DNA of 36,303 bases from Kangiellaceae bacterium (GTDB lineage Bacteria > Pseudomonadota > Gammaproteobacteria > Enterobacterales > Kangiellaceae). Made by a program: the position numbers and the translations under genes. The stretch is taken from the NCBI GenBank assembly GCA_016743995.1, contig JADGFG010000023.1, positions 1-36,303 of the forward strand, written 5' to 3'. This document shows positions 27,261-34,653 of the stretch, piece by piece. The number at the start of each line of letters is the position of its first letter. Position 1 is the first letter of the stretch. The notes beneath the pieces are model-generated. The model was not told the origin of the DNA. It ran no database searches and saw nothing but the letters and a program-made list of their open reading frames with translations.

Positions 27261-27281
27261 TTTGTAAAATTCATTTACAAA
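27261..27281. promoter_or_regulatory. Operator-like inverted repeat upstream of tolC
   Basis: TTTGTAAA (27261-27268), five bases, TTTACAAA (27274-27281): a perfect 8-base inverted repeat with operator-like size. Its right arm covers the -35 box of the candidate tolC promoter, a position expected for a repressor. The binding protein is not recognised. Confidence 0.5.
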
Positions 27282-27301
27282 TTCAGGGATTTACTCATAA
27301 T
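27274..27301 (+). promoter_or_regulatory. Candidate sigma-70 promoter of tolC
   Basis: TTTACA (27274-27279) and CATAAT (27296-27301), spaced by 16 bases, each one base from consensus. Start would be near 27308, giving a leader of about 165 bases. Confidence 0.55.
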
Positions 27302-27367
27302 TTAGTACTCAAAATTAACGACTCCAATGGGTTACAATGTAAACACTGCAGATTACTGACTATCACG

Positions 27368-27398
27368 GCTGGAGGCAAAGCAATATTGACCTCTCAGC
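27368..27398 (+). other. Hairpin in the tolC leader
   Basis: GCTGGAGG pairs with CCTC-T-CAGC (27390-27398) in an 8-base stem with one bulged base and a 14-base loop. No T tract follows, so this is not a terminator. Its role is unknown. Confidence 0.35.
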
Positions 27399-27473
27399 AA
27401 ATAAATTCAGGGACAAGCCCGGAATATCGGTGTGACCAGGCTTCATAATAAAAGACGACTTACAGGTAATAAA

Positions 27474-28889
27474 ATGAAGAAAACGATTACAACAGCAATC
27501 AGTACTTTTCTGATTATCTCATCGATAAGTGCGCAAGCGGACAATTTACTCGATGTTTATAACATTGCGAAAGACAATGACCCCATCATTTTAGCCAGTG
27601 AAGCAGGACGAATGGCAGCTAATGAAAGAGTCAACCAGACAATGGCCTCATTACTGCCTCAACTTAATGCGTCAGCAAAATACGCGGTCGCTAACAGTGA
27701 GTCAAATAGCACAACAACAGGTACCTTTACACCCGCCTCCTCAGGCACACCACCTGTAGCAATTGTTGACAACGGCTGGGATGATAATGACCAGACAACT
27801 ACTGGTTATAGCGTTGTTTTACAACAGGAAATTTATAATCATGCTTCCTGGCTGAATTTGAGGCTTTCTGAAAAACGAGCGTTACAATCAAACATTACCC
27901 ATGAAGGCGCTAAACTTGACCTGATTGTTCGAGTCGCAGAATCTTATTTTAATGTGCTCGCAGCCAAAGATAGTGTTGCGTTTGCTAAATCAGAAACCGA
28001 AGCCGTTTCTAAAGAACTAGCTCAGACCAAACAGCGTCATGAAGTAGGTCTTATCGCAATGACCGATGTACATGAAGCACAATCTCGTCACGATCGCGCC
28101 GTAGCGAATCAGATAGCAACTCAGAATTCACTTGATAATTCACATGAGGTATTGCACCAGTTAACGGGTCAGTATCACTATAATTTACTGGCTCTCAAGG
28201 AGAAAATATCACTGAGAAAACCACAACCTGAAAATATTGATCAATGGGTTAAGGCTTCAGAAACCAGTAACATCGATCTAAAAGCTTCAAAAGTGGCAAT
28301 GGAAATCGCCAAAAAATCCATATCTGCAGCGCAAGCAGGACATTACCCAACGCTAAACCTGGAAGCCAGTTACTCAGACATGGATACTGACACTGACACA
28401 TTGGGCTCTCAACGGTTCAATAATACTCAAGGGATAGCTGACTCAAATGTTGACGGTAGCGGCCAGGATAGTGGTATAGCAATAAAATTTAATGTACCCA
28501 TTTATTCAGGTGGCAGAACACATTCTCAATCAGAAGAAGCGCACCAGCTCTATATACAGGCGGCTCACAATATGGAAGGTCAGCATCGCCGAGCGGTCAG
28601 TTTAACAAGAAGTTCCTATTTAGGCGTTGTTGCCGCAGTAAGCTCTGTGAAAGCATTAAATCAGGCGGTTATTTCTGCTGACAGCGCTCTGGAAGCAACT
28701 CAGGCGGGATTTGAAGTGGGTACTAGAACTATCGTCGACGTATTACTACAAACTCAACAGCTTTATGACGCCAAAAGACAATATGCTCGTTCTCGCTATG
28801 ACTATATTTTAAATACTTTAAAACTCAAGCAGGCGGCAGGTACGCTTACAGAAGCTGACTTATCTCAAATAAATAATATGTTACGTTAG
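27474..28889 (+). CDS. tolC: TolC family outer-membrane channel
   Basis: The trimeric outer-membrane channel used by type I secretion and tripartite efflux pumps. The chosen start gives 471 residues with a clear signal peptide (KKTITTAISTFLIISS, cleavage after AQA before DNLLDVY). Two repeated OEP halves are visible: NLLDVYNIAKDNDPIILASE..., and the second around LKASKVAMEIAKKSISAAQAG with YPTLNLEASY. The periplasmic-helix signatures LRLSEKRALQSNIT and VGTRTIVDVLLQTQQLYDAK are typical of TolC. I chose ATG 27474 because AGGT stands six bases upstream and it opens the signal peptide directly; a GTG at 27432 would add 14 hydrophilic residues. A strong terminator follows at 28919. Confidence 0.96.
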   Translation: MKKTITTAISTFLIISSISAQADNLLDVYNIAKDNDPIILASEAGRMAANERVNQTMASLLPQLNASAKYAVANSESNSTTTGTFTPASSGTPPVAIVDNGWDDNDQTTTGYSVVLQQEIYNHASWLNLRLSEKRALQSNITHEGAKLDLIVRVAESYFNVLAAKDSVAFAKSETEAVSKELAQTKQRHEVGLIAMTDVHEAQSRHDRAVANQIATQNSLDNSHEVLHQLTGQYHYNLLALKEKISLRKPQPENIDQWVKASETSNIDLKASKVAMEIAKKSISAAQAGHYPTLNLEASYSDMDTDTDTLGSQRFNNTQGIADSNVDGSGQDSGIAIKFNVPIYSGGRTHSQSEEAHQLYIQAAHNMEGQHRRAVSLTRSSYLGVVAAVSSVKALNQAVISADSALEATQAGFEVGTRTIVDVLLQTQQLYDAKRQYARSRYDYILNTLKLKQAAGTLTEADLSQINNMLR

Positions 28890-28918
28890 TTTATATTCCA
28901 ACTTAACATTTACTCGGT

Positions 28919-28960
28919 AAAAATGAGCGGCGTAGTATAAAATGTGCCACTCATTTTTCT
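28919..28960 (+). terminator. Rho-independent terminator after tolC
   Basis: AAAAATGAG (28919-28927) pairs with CTCATTTTT (28950-28958), and GGC (28929-28931) with GCC (28946-28948). The 3' arm ends in a T-rich run. It separates tolC from smpB. Confidence 0.8.
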
Positions 28961-28968
28961 TTTGACTG

Positions 28969-28997
28969 AAGACAAAGGCAACGCTTTCCCCTATAAT
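28969..28997 (+). promoter_or_regulatory. Candidate promoter of the smpB operon
   Basis: A perfect TATAAT (28992-28997) lies 32 bases before the smpB start, with AAGACA (28969-28974) at a 17-base spacing as the -35 box. Transcription would start near 29004. Confidence 0.55.
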
Positions 28998-29029
28998 CCC
29001 ACTCAATTAATAATCAACAGATTGAATTA

Positions 29030-29509
29030 ATGGCTGGAAAAAAGAAAAAAACGCCTGAAAATACAATTGCTCAAAACCGCAAAGCTCGGCACGACTACTT
29101 TATTGAAGATACCTTTGAAGCAGGACTGTCTCTCGAAGGCTGGGAAGTGAAAGCTATGCGAGACAAAAAAGCAAACCTGACAGACTCTTATGTCATTATT
29201 CACAACAGTGAAGTTTACCTTCATGGTTGCCACATTTCGCCATTGATTACCACTTCAACGCATATAAAAGCGGTGCCAACAAGAAACCGCAAGTTGCTTC
29301 TGCATAATGCTGAAATTGGTAAGTTGATAGATGCTCAACAAAAAGATGGCTATACTATCGTTCCTTTGTCACTTTACTGGGTCAGAAACCGAGTCAAGCT
29401 GAAAATTGGAACTGCCAAAGGTAAAAAATTACACGATAAGCGCGCCACAGAAAAAGCAAAAGAGTGGAATAGAGATAAACAGCGCATCATGAAAAATAAC
29501 TTTGATTAA
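29030..29509 (+). CDS. smpB: SsrA-binding protein SmpB
   Basis: Binds the tRNA-like part of tmRNA and delivers it to stalled ribosomes. The 159 residues begin with the family's basic segment and continue with NTIAQNRKARHDYFIEDTFEAG-like OB-fold sequence, including GWEVKAMRDKKANLTDSYV. The C-terminal tail (KLHDKRATEKAKEWNRDKQR) is the helix that enters the decoding site. It has a weak ribosome-binding site. It is followed after 12 bases by the LysM lipoprotein gene, and its RNA partner ssrA is 6 kb downstream rather than adjacent. Confidence 0.97.
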   Translation: MAGKKKKTPENTIAQNRKARHDYFIEDTFEAGLSLEGWEVKAMRDKKANLTDSYVIIHNSEVYLHGCHISPLITTSTHIKAVPTRNRKLLLHNAEIGKLIDAQQKDGYTIVPLSLYWVRNRVKLKIGTAKGKKLHDKRATEKAKEWNRDKQRIMKNNFD

Positions 29510-29521
29510 TTGACAGATTAA

Positions 29522-30631
29522 ATGCTTAATTCTTATTGTAAATTTCTTCTGTTTGCCAGCAGTCTGCTATTGACTGCTTGCGGGTTATTACCAAAAAATA
29601 TGGGAAGCCAGCCGACTCATCCGCCCGAACAGTCATCGTTAAAATCTCTTATAGGTCAAAATACGCAAACAAACTCAGCAATCCATCTACTGGAAAAAGG
29701 CAAAAAACAGGAAGCTGCGCAACTCATCAAAGAAGTACTGAAGATCAATCCACACCACGTCACAGCAACGCTACTCAATAAACAACTGCTCCAACCAGCT
29801 TCAGCTATCTTTAAAACTCAGAGAATCACTCGCTATCGAGTTAATTCAGGAGACACATTAGGTAAAATAGCTGAAGAATGGCTCGGTAACTCATTATATT
29901 TTGTCAGCCTTGCAAAACTCAATCAAATCAAAGTACCACTCAATTTACAACCAGGAACGTTGCTGAAAATTCCAGTAACAGAATTGAGTCCATTAGCTAT
30001 TCAGGAAAGTCGTCGCTCTAACGCTAACATTCAGCTTTTAATCAAATATCGAAAACGACAAGCTTATTTTGAAGGTCTCAGTAAAAGTAACTCACTTTTT
30101 GTTGTAAAAAGCGATCTGAACAAACTGCTTCATCAACATCAGCTATTGTTAAATTCACTGGCTCGTTCAACCGTTTCTTTGAGCAAACGAGCAGATATGA
30201 TCATTCAAATTAACGAGCTGAAGAATTTTGGCCGAAATAAACAACAAAAAAGACAATACACTCACTTTATTAACACACAAAACAGATTATTGCTACTCGA
30301 CGAAGCCTCACTATTATTTAATGATAAAAGCTATATTGACGCTGCAAAGAAAATGATTAGCGCTAAAAAATTTGAACAGTCTGGCGATCTTTTGAATAAT
30401 AACCAGACAAATAATAATCAGCATTATCATGGACCAGTCTCCTTACCAGAGATTGAAAAAAGATTGATTGAAAAACTTCATGAACAGGCTGTTGTTCTCT
30501 ATAGAAAACATGAATTAAAGCAAGCGCTTCAACGTTGGACATTAGTTTTGCAGTTAGAACCTCATAATGAGCTCGCTCAAAAATATACGGAAAGAACCCA
30601 GAAATTACTGACCAAGCTCAACCAGATTTAA
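29522..30631 (+). CDS. LysM and TPR-like outer-envelope lipoprotein
   Basis: A 369-residue predicted lipoprotein: hydrophobic signal with lipobox LTAC (modified C20). A TPR-like helix pair follows (about 53-90: ...LLEKGKKQEAAQLIKEVL). A single LysM domain (about 105-152, YRVNSGDTLGKIAEEWLGNS) should bind peptidoglycan. The middle region (155-310) is helical and rich in Lys and Gln. A second TPR-like repeat ends the protein (317-366, ALQRWTLVLQLEPHNELA). No catalytic domain is visible, so a scaffold or sensing role in the periplasm is inference. The gene sits between smpB and ratA, a place usually without a lipoprotein in the relatives I recall. The 12-base spacing from smpB suggests co-transcription. 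Confidence 0.82.
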   Translation: MLNSYCKFLLFASSLLLTACGLLPKNMGSQPTHPPEQSSLKSLIGQNTQTNSAIHLLEKGKKQEAAQLIKEVLKINPHHVTATLLNKQLLQPASAIFKTQRITRYRVNSGDTLGKIAEEWLGNSLYFVSLAKLNQIKVPLNLQPGTLLKIPVTELSPLAIQESRRSNANIQLLIKYRKRQAYFEGLSKSNSLFVVKSDLNKLLHQHQLLLNSLARSTVSLSKRADMIIQINELKNFGRNKQQKRQYTHFINTQNRLLLLDEASLLFNDKSYIDAAKKMISAKKFEQSGDLLNNNQTNNNQHYHGPVSLPEIEKRLIEKLHEQAVVLYRKHELKQALQRWTLVLQLEPHNELAQKYTERTQKLLTKLNQI

Positions 30632-30705
30632 GGTTCGGACTTATATCAAACTGTTTGACTCTCTTTTTTCAATAATATAAGCGAAATAAACTGGAAGTTG
30701 CCACT

Positions 30706-31137
30706 GTGGAACAAATAAATCGAAGTGCGCTAGTTAGCTTTTCCGCACAACAAATGTATCAGCTGGTCGATGATATTACTCACTATCCTGAATTTGTTCC
30801 CCATTGTAAAAACGCAATAGTTATTCAAAGAAACCAGAAAGAAGTGACTGCACAGCTGGAAATATCTAAGGGTGGTATTGCCAAATCCTTCTCCACCATC
30901 AACAGGCTTACACCGGGTAGCCGCATACATATGCAACTGATAGATGGACCCTTTAAATACCTCAGTGGAGACTGGGAATTTACACCATTGAGTGATGACG
31001 CCTGCAAAATCGAACTCAACCTGGAGTTTGAGTTTTCAAACAAATTGACTTCAATCGCTTTTGCCGGGATTTTCAAGCACCTGGTTCAGTCGATGGTCAA
31101 AGCGTTTACAGACAGAGCCGAAAAAATTTATGGCTGA
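30706..31137 (+). CDS. ratA: RatA, START/COQ10-like protein
   Basis: A 143-residue START-like domain protein of the RatA/Coq10 family. Recognisable segments are SALVSFSAQQMYQLVDDITHYPEF, HCKNA, and DGPFKYLSGDWEFTPL. E. coli RatA was described as a toxin that blocks ribosome subunit joining, and homologues act as lipid or quinone chaperones. The GTG start has GGAAG nearby. The stop codon overlaps the start of ratB by 8 bases, so the two are translationally coupled. A toxin-antitoxin reading is not supported by the sequence; RatB is not an antitoxin. Confidence 0.93.
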   Translation: MEQINRSALVSFSAQQMYQLVDDITHYPEFVPHCKNAIVIQRNQKEVTAQLEISKGGIAKSFSTINRLTPGSRIHMQLIDGPFKYLSGDWEFTPLSDDACKIELNLEFEFSNKLTSIAFAGIFKHLVQSMVKAFTDRAEKIYG

Positions 31138-31414
31138 TCAGATTAACATAGAGCTTATTTATGCCTTGCCAGAAAAGCAGGATCTTCTCACTATTAGCAT
31201 TACTCCAGGAACCACTATAGAACAGGCGATTCAGCTTTCCGGCATTTTAAAACAATATCCTGAAATAGACCTTCAACAAACCAAAGTTGGAATTTTCAGT
31301 AAAGTGACACCGTTAGATACTGAATTAAGAGAAGGAGATAGAATTGAAATCTATCGGCCACTGCTCATCGACCCTAAACAGGCCAGAATAAAAAAGGTCG
31401 CAAAAAAGAAGTAA
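31130..31414 (+). CDS. ratB: RnfH/RatB ubiquitin-like protein
   Basis: A 94-residue beta-grasp, ubiquitin-like protein of the RnfH family. It has INIELIYALPEKQDLLTIS, the central TIEQAIQLSGIL helix and LREGDRIEIYRPL, which are the family's markers. The start is ATG 31130, inside the last codons of ratA; a longer upstream frame would include ratA coding sequence and is rejected. The C-terminal lysine-rich tail is short. Function is unknown, but the ratA-ratB pair is conserved downstream of smpB in many gammaproteobacteria. Confidence 0.92.
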   Translation: MADQINIELIYALPEKQDLLTISITPGTTIEQAIQLSGILKQYPEIDLQQTKVGIFSKVTPLDTELREGDRIEIYRPLLIDPKQARIKKVAKKK

Positions 31415-31445
31415 TGACCAAATCTGGTCTGAACTAATTCACCTG

Positions 31446-32096
31446 CTAAGTACTGGAATCTTCATCGGGCCTGATTAATAGTCCATCGGTGGTAATCATC
31501 AACTGATAAGATTTTTTTTCATCCGCATTTACAAAACTCGCCGAACCGTGCTCCACATCCAGTAAAAATGACAAGACTTTAAAATCCTCGCGCCACTGAG
31601 CAACACCTTCGCCGGTTTTATTGCTAATAGCAAAAACCGTTCGTTCCTTACTCGACTCATCTTCAATAGAACGATAACGCCCCACCACTCGCTCCAACCG
31701 ATATGCGGTATGTAATCCCAGAATATTCGTCCAGGGTTTCCACTTTAACACATAGGCATCAACCAGTAATTCATCACCTTTTAACGCGAATACCTGCTGA
31801 CTTCCATCGGGAAATAACAAACGGGCATTAAATCTCTGTTCTGCCAGCGGTGAAACAACAATTCGAGCAACCGATTCCTCACGTACCAACGCCTGATAAC
31901 CAATCGTACCAATGACAATGACAGATATAGTTGAGGTAATCATAAAGAAAAGCAGGAAACTGCCAAGCCTTCGAATACTTGCAAATACCCTCACCCGTTT
32001 TACCTGGCTTAACAGAGAAACCAGGTAATACAAAGATATTAATCCAGTAAAGGCAGCAATGATTAACAACGGATTAATATTTTCTACAACAGGCAT
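31446..32096 (-). CDS. Two-helix membrane protein of unknown function
   Basis: A 216-residue protein with two N-terminal membrane helices (about 8-28 and 45-70) and a soluble C-terminal domain of about 140 residues, probably outside the cytoplasm. The domain contains FNARLLFPDGSQQVFALKGDELLVDAYVLKWKPWTNILGLHTAYRLERVVGRY and ends with SYQLMITTDGLLIRP. I do not recognise the family; homologues near ratB in marine relatives carry loose efflux-pump names. It starts 33 bases after the terminator-like hairpin at 32129, on the minus strand, downstream of the kinase operon. Confidence 0.7.
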   Translation of the reverse strand: MPVVENINPLLIIAAFTGLISLYYLVSLLSQVKRVRVFASIRRLGSFLLFFMITSTISVIVIGTIGYQALVREESVARIVVSPLAEQRFNARLLFPDGSQQVFALKGDELLVDAYVLKWKPWTNILGLHTAYRLERVVGRYRSIEDESSKERTVFAISNKTGEGVAQWREDFKVLSFLLDVEHGSASFVNADEKKSYQLMITTDGLLIRPDEDSST

Positions 32097-32128
32097 AATG
32101 GCTTCCCGAATACCTGGTTACAATGAGT

Positions 32129-32152
32129 AAAAATGCGAGATAAAAATCTCAC
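32129..32152 (-). terminator. Terminator or attenuator before the two-helix protein
   Basis: Reading the minus strand, a 7-base stem with one G-T pair and a TTTT loop (32135-32152) is followed by ATTTTT (to 32129). It lies 193 bases after the kinase stop codon and only 33 bases before the next start codon, so it could end the kinase operon or act as an attenuator for the small gene. Confidence 0.5.
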
Positions 32153-32234
32153 TTTATGGAGCTGACCAGGTTTATTCTTAGCGGTTTACTTCTTACAGTA
32201 TTATTTCAAAGAAAACACTTAATGCTTAGCCAGT

Positions 32235-32279
32235 CATGTTAACGTAAATCATCTTAACGTCAATTATGTTAACGTCAAT
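32235..32279. repeat. 15-base tandem repeat, three copies
   Basis: Units CATGTTAACGTAAAT, CATCTTAACGTCAAT and TATGTTAACGTCAAT run head to tail (32235, 32250, 32265), each with a TTAACGT core. They lie just after the 3' end of the kinase gene. Confidence 0.85.
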
Positions 32280-32344
32280 CGAAATATCAACCCACCAGGA
32301 TTAAAATCAACCCAGCTTACAGCATCAAGAGAATAAAGTTTATA

Positions 32345-34108
32345 TCAATAGGATTCATCTTTATGTGAAACAATATCCAGTTCTACTGTTTCAGCTATCT
32401 GATTATCAGGTTTAATCTGACGGCGTATCTTCGCCTGTTTAATAGTGCGCGTTCTTTGAACATCGGAGTTTTCAAAACGATGCTCCAGATAATTAGCCAG
32501 GCGGTTAAATGCTGAGAATAATAACCCCGCCTCGTCATTTCTTTCTGTAACCAGCCGTGCGTCAATTCTGCCCAACGCCATTTTATTCAAAGCCTGAGTC
32601 ACCCGCTGATAATCATTCGAAGTACGTTTAGCCAGTGATAACGTAATAATAAATACAACAATTAATGTCAGCATCATCACTACCAGCATAGTAACCAGCG
32701 TCATTCTGGATGCCGAATACATCAAATCGGCACTAAAGGAAATATATAGAAAACCCAGCTTTTTCTCCGCATAAACAATCGGCATAGCTATATCAAACAG
32801 AACCGTTTCATCATCAAGCTGTCGCTGAAAAATATCGGTTTTATCCAGGGTTCTCATCAATTCTCGGTCCGGCGGTGGCGTAAAGTTTTTACCCACCAGA
32901 TCATGATTAGTCGCGGCCAGAATACTGTTATCATTATCCATCAGAATCACACTTTTGAGCTGTTCGTTATGGCTGGCATCATTAACCAGAGCGTTAAGAC
33001 CAACCGTGTCATCTAGTAACAATGATTCAGAGCTTTTGTAAGCCACTGACTGCGCAATTGAACGCCCGTAATCAAAAGTAATTCCAGACAAAGCTTTAAA
33101 CTGCATAAAATAGACAACAACCAGGCCGATGCACATTGAAGTAAACACCACGCCGGCCATAACGGCGCTCCACTTCAATTTCAAAGACACATACTCTTTA
33201 GAATGAGGCTGTGTCTTGTCCGCTATTTTTCCCTGAATGCTGCGTAATTCAGCCGTTAAACTCAAAGCATTCATAAAACGCTTTTCCGGATTTTTCTGCA
33301 ATAGCTTACGAATCAAATCTTGTAAATCATCCTGAACCTTATCTTCAGAGATATGCAGTTCTGGAGGTTTGTTCTTTACAATCTGTTTAAACAAATCACT
33401 CAGATCATCGGCAACAAAAGGTGGTAATCCCATTAACATCCGATAAATAAGGACACCCAGAGAATATAAATCGGAACGGTCATCCATTGTTTCGCCAAGT
33501 ACCTGTTCAGGCGACATATACTCGGGAGTGCCCATCACTTTATTGGCACTTTGTCCTTTATTGGTTAAGTTATCATCTAGCTGAGCAATACCAAAATCAG
33601 TCAGTTTAATCGTTTTTTTATCCTTTAATACAACAATATTACCGGGCTTGATATCCCGGTGAACCACACCACGCTTATGCGCATAACTCAGTGCTTTTGA
33701 TAACTGAAATGTCATTGCAAGCACGGTTTTCAGGTTAAGCTTGCCCTGGTTAGCTAAAATTTGCTCAAGCGTTGCGCCTTCCAGTAGCTCCATACCAATG
33801 TAAGGCTTATTATCAGCAATACCAACGTCAAAAATGGTAACAATTCCAGGGTGGGTCAATTGTGCTGCCAGACGCGCCTCTCTGATAAAGGCATCTCTAT
33901 ATTCTTCATCAAGCGCCAGCTGGGGTCTTAGAACTTTAATCGCCAGAAACCGATCAAGCTGAGGATCATAGGCCTTGTAAACAAAAGCAGTCGCGCCGCG
34001 CCCTACCTCATTTAAAATACGATAACGTCCCAACGACTGGGACAATGACTGGCTATTTTCAAGAGTATCACTAACAGGTTCTGCTTCAGAAATATCGTTT
34101 TTTGACAT
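32345..34108 (-). CDS. Transmembrane Ser/Thr protein kinase with periplasmic sensor and HAMP
   Basis: A 587-residue Hanks-type kinase. The N-terminal catalytic domain (28-290) is complete: glycine loop GRGATAFVYKA, K58 in AIKVL, HRDIKPGN (150-157), DFG (171-173) and GTPEYMSPEQ activation segment with threonine. A membrane helix (313-336), a 130-residue periplasmic domain (337-466), a second helix (469-492) and a HAMP-like region (495-545) follow. Thus the sensor is inside the C-terminal half, between two helices, unlike the PASTA kinases of Gram-positives. The periplasmic domain resembles that of the YtjB/AhpA-like protein. It is the last gene of the PP2C, FHA, kinase operon, 6 bases after the FHA gene. 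I see no type VI secretion genes nearby. Confidence 0.94.
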   Translation of the reverse strand: MSKNDISEAEPVSDTLENSQSLSQSLGRYRILNEVGRGATAFVYKAYDPQLDRFLAIKVLRPQLALDEEYRDAFIREARLAAQLTHPGIVTIFDVGIADNKPYIGMELLEGATLEQILANQGKLNLKTVLAMTFQLSKALSYAHKRGVVHRDIKPGNIVVLKDKKTIKLTDFGIAQLDDNLTNKGQSANKVMGTPEYMSPEQVLGETMDDRSDLYSLGVLIYRMLMGLPPFVADDLSDLFKQIVKNKPPELHISEDKVQDDLQDLIRKLLQKNPEKRFMNALSLTAELRSIQGKIADKTQPHSKEYVSLKLKWSAVMAGVVFTSMCIGLVVVYFMQFKALSGITFDYGRSIAQSVAYKSSESLLLDDTVGLNALVNDASHNEQLKSVILMDNDNSILAATNHDLVGKNFTPPPDRELMRTLDKTDIFQRQLDDETVLFDIAMPIVYAEKKLGFLYISFSADLMYSASRMTLVTMLVVMMLTLIVVFIITLSLAKRTSNDYQRVTQALNKMALGRIDARLVTERNDEAGLLFSAFNRLANYLEHRFENSDVQRTRTIKQAKIRRQIKPDNQIAETVELDIVSHKDESY

Positions 34109-34114
34109 ATTAAA

Positions 34115-34627
34115 TTAGAGGATTAAATAAATTAAACCGGCAAATCCCAGTAATAAAACCAACCCCACAGACATTAACATGAGATGTTTAAACGGTTTTC
34201 GTTGAGGTACAGGCTCATCAATCAGCATAAAAAGAAATTCAGCCCCGGCAAAAGAAACTCTGTCTCCGGGTACAATAACACTTTCAGCAACTTTTTTCCC
34301 ATTAACATACGTTCCATTAGACGATAACAGGTTAAAAACTTTCCAGGAACTTCCATTTTGAATAATGTGTGCATGAATAGAAGAAACACTGGAATCTTTT
34401 AGCACAATATCACTATTCGGCCTGCGTCCAACCTCCAGTTTATGCTGATTTAGCACAAACTTTTGACCATTAACACTTTTGCTCACACCAACCAGTGCAG
34501 GCATTCTTGCATCATCCGAAGACGAATGCAGCAGCTCCCCGGCAATCATTCTATTAACATCATCGGCATTAAATACCTGGGTGCCCTGCGGACCAGTTAC
34601 TGAGTCTTTTTTTTGTACTTTAGCCAC
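34115..34627 (-). CDS. Membrane-anchored FHA domain protein
   Basis: A 170-residue protein with an FHA domain (about 55-135), which binds phosphothreonine peptides. Key residues are G67-R68, S83, H85 and N104-G105...N109 in SSNGTYVNGKK. A single C-terminal helix (149-170) anchors it in the inner membrane, so the FHA domain should face the cytoplasm. The N-terminal tail has G-T16-Q-V-F-N-A-D, close to the phosphorylated T-x-V-F-x-A-D of mycobacterial GarA. It lies between a PP2C phosphatase (26 bases upstream) and a kinase (6 bases downstream). The start is GTG with GGAG eight bases upstream. It is the likely substrate and/or anchor of the kinase; this is inference. Confidence 0.92.
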   Translation of the reverse strand: MAKVQKKDSVTGPQGTQVFNADDVNRMIAGELLHSSSDDARMPALVGVSKSVNGQKFVLNQHKLEVGRRPNSDIVLKDSSVSSIHAHIIQNGSSWKVFNLLSSNGTYVNGKKVAESVIVPGDRVSFAGAEFLFMLIDEPVPQRKPFKHLMLMSVGLVLLLGFAGLIYLIL

Positions 34628-34653
34628 TCTCTACGCTCCTTTTACCCGTTCCA

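Noticed and set aside
27302-27473. A riboswitch (such as TPP) in the tolC leader
   Set aside because: The leader lacks the conserved CUGAGA and other core motifs of riboswitch classes I know; only a simple hairpin is visible.
28962-28997. TTGACT at 28962 as the -35 box for the smpB TATAAT
   Set aside because: The spacing of 24 bases is too long for sigma-70; AAGACA at 28969 with 17 bases fits better.
31061-31129. A longer ratB beginning at 31061
   Set aside because: The extra 23 residues are ratA coding sequence read in another frame; ATG 31130 starts directly at the conserved RnfH fold.
30706-31414. ratA-ratB as a toxin-antitoxin system
   Set aside because: Both belong to conserved START-like and RnfH-like families; RatB is not an antitoxin, and the pair is a housekeeping arrangement near smpB.
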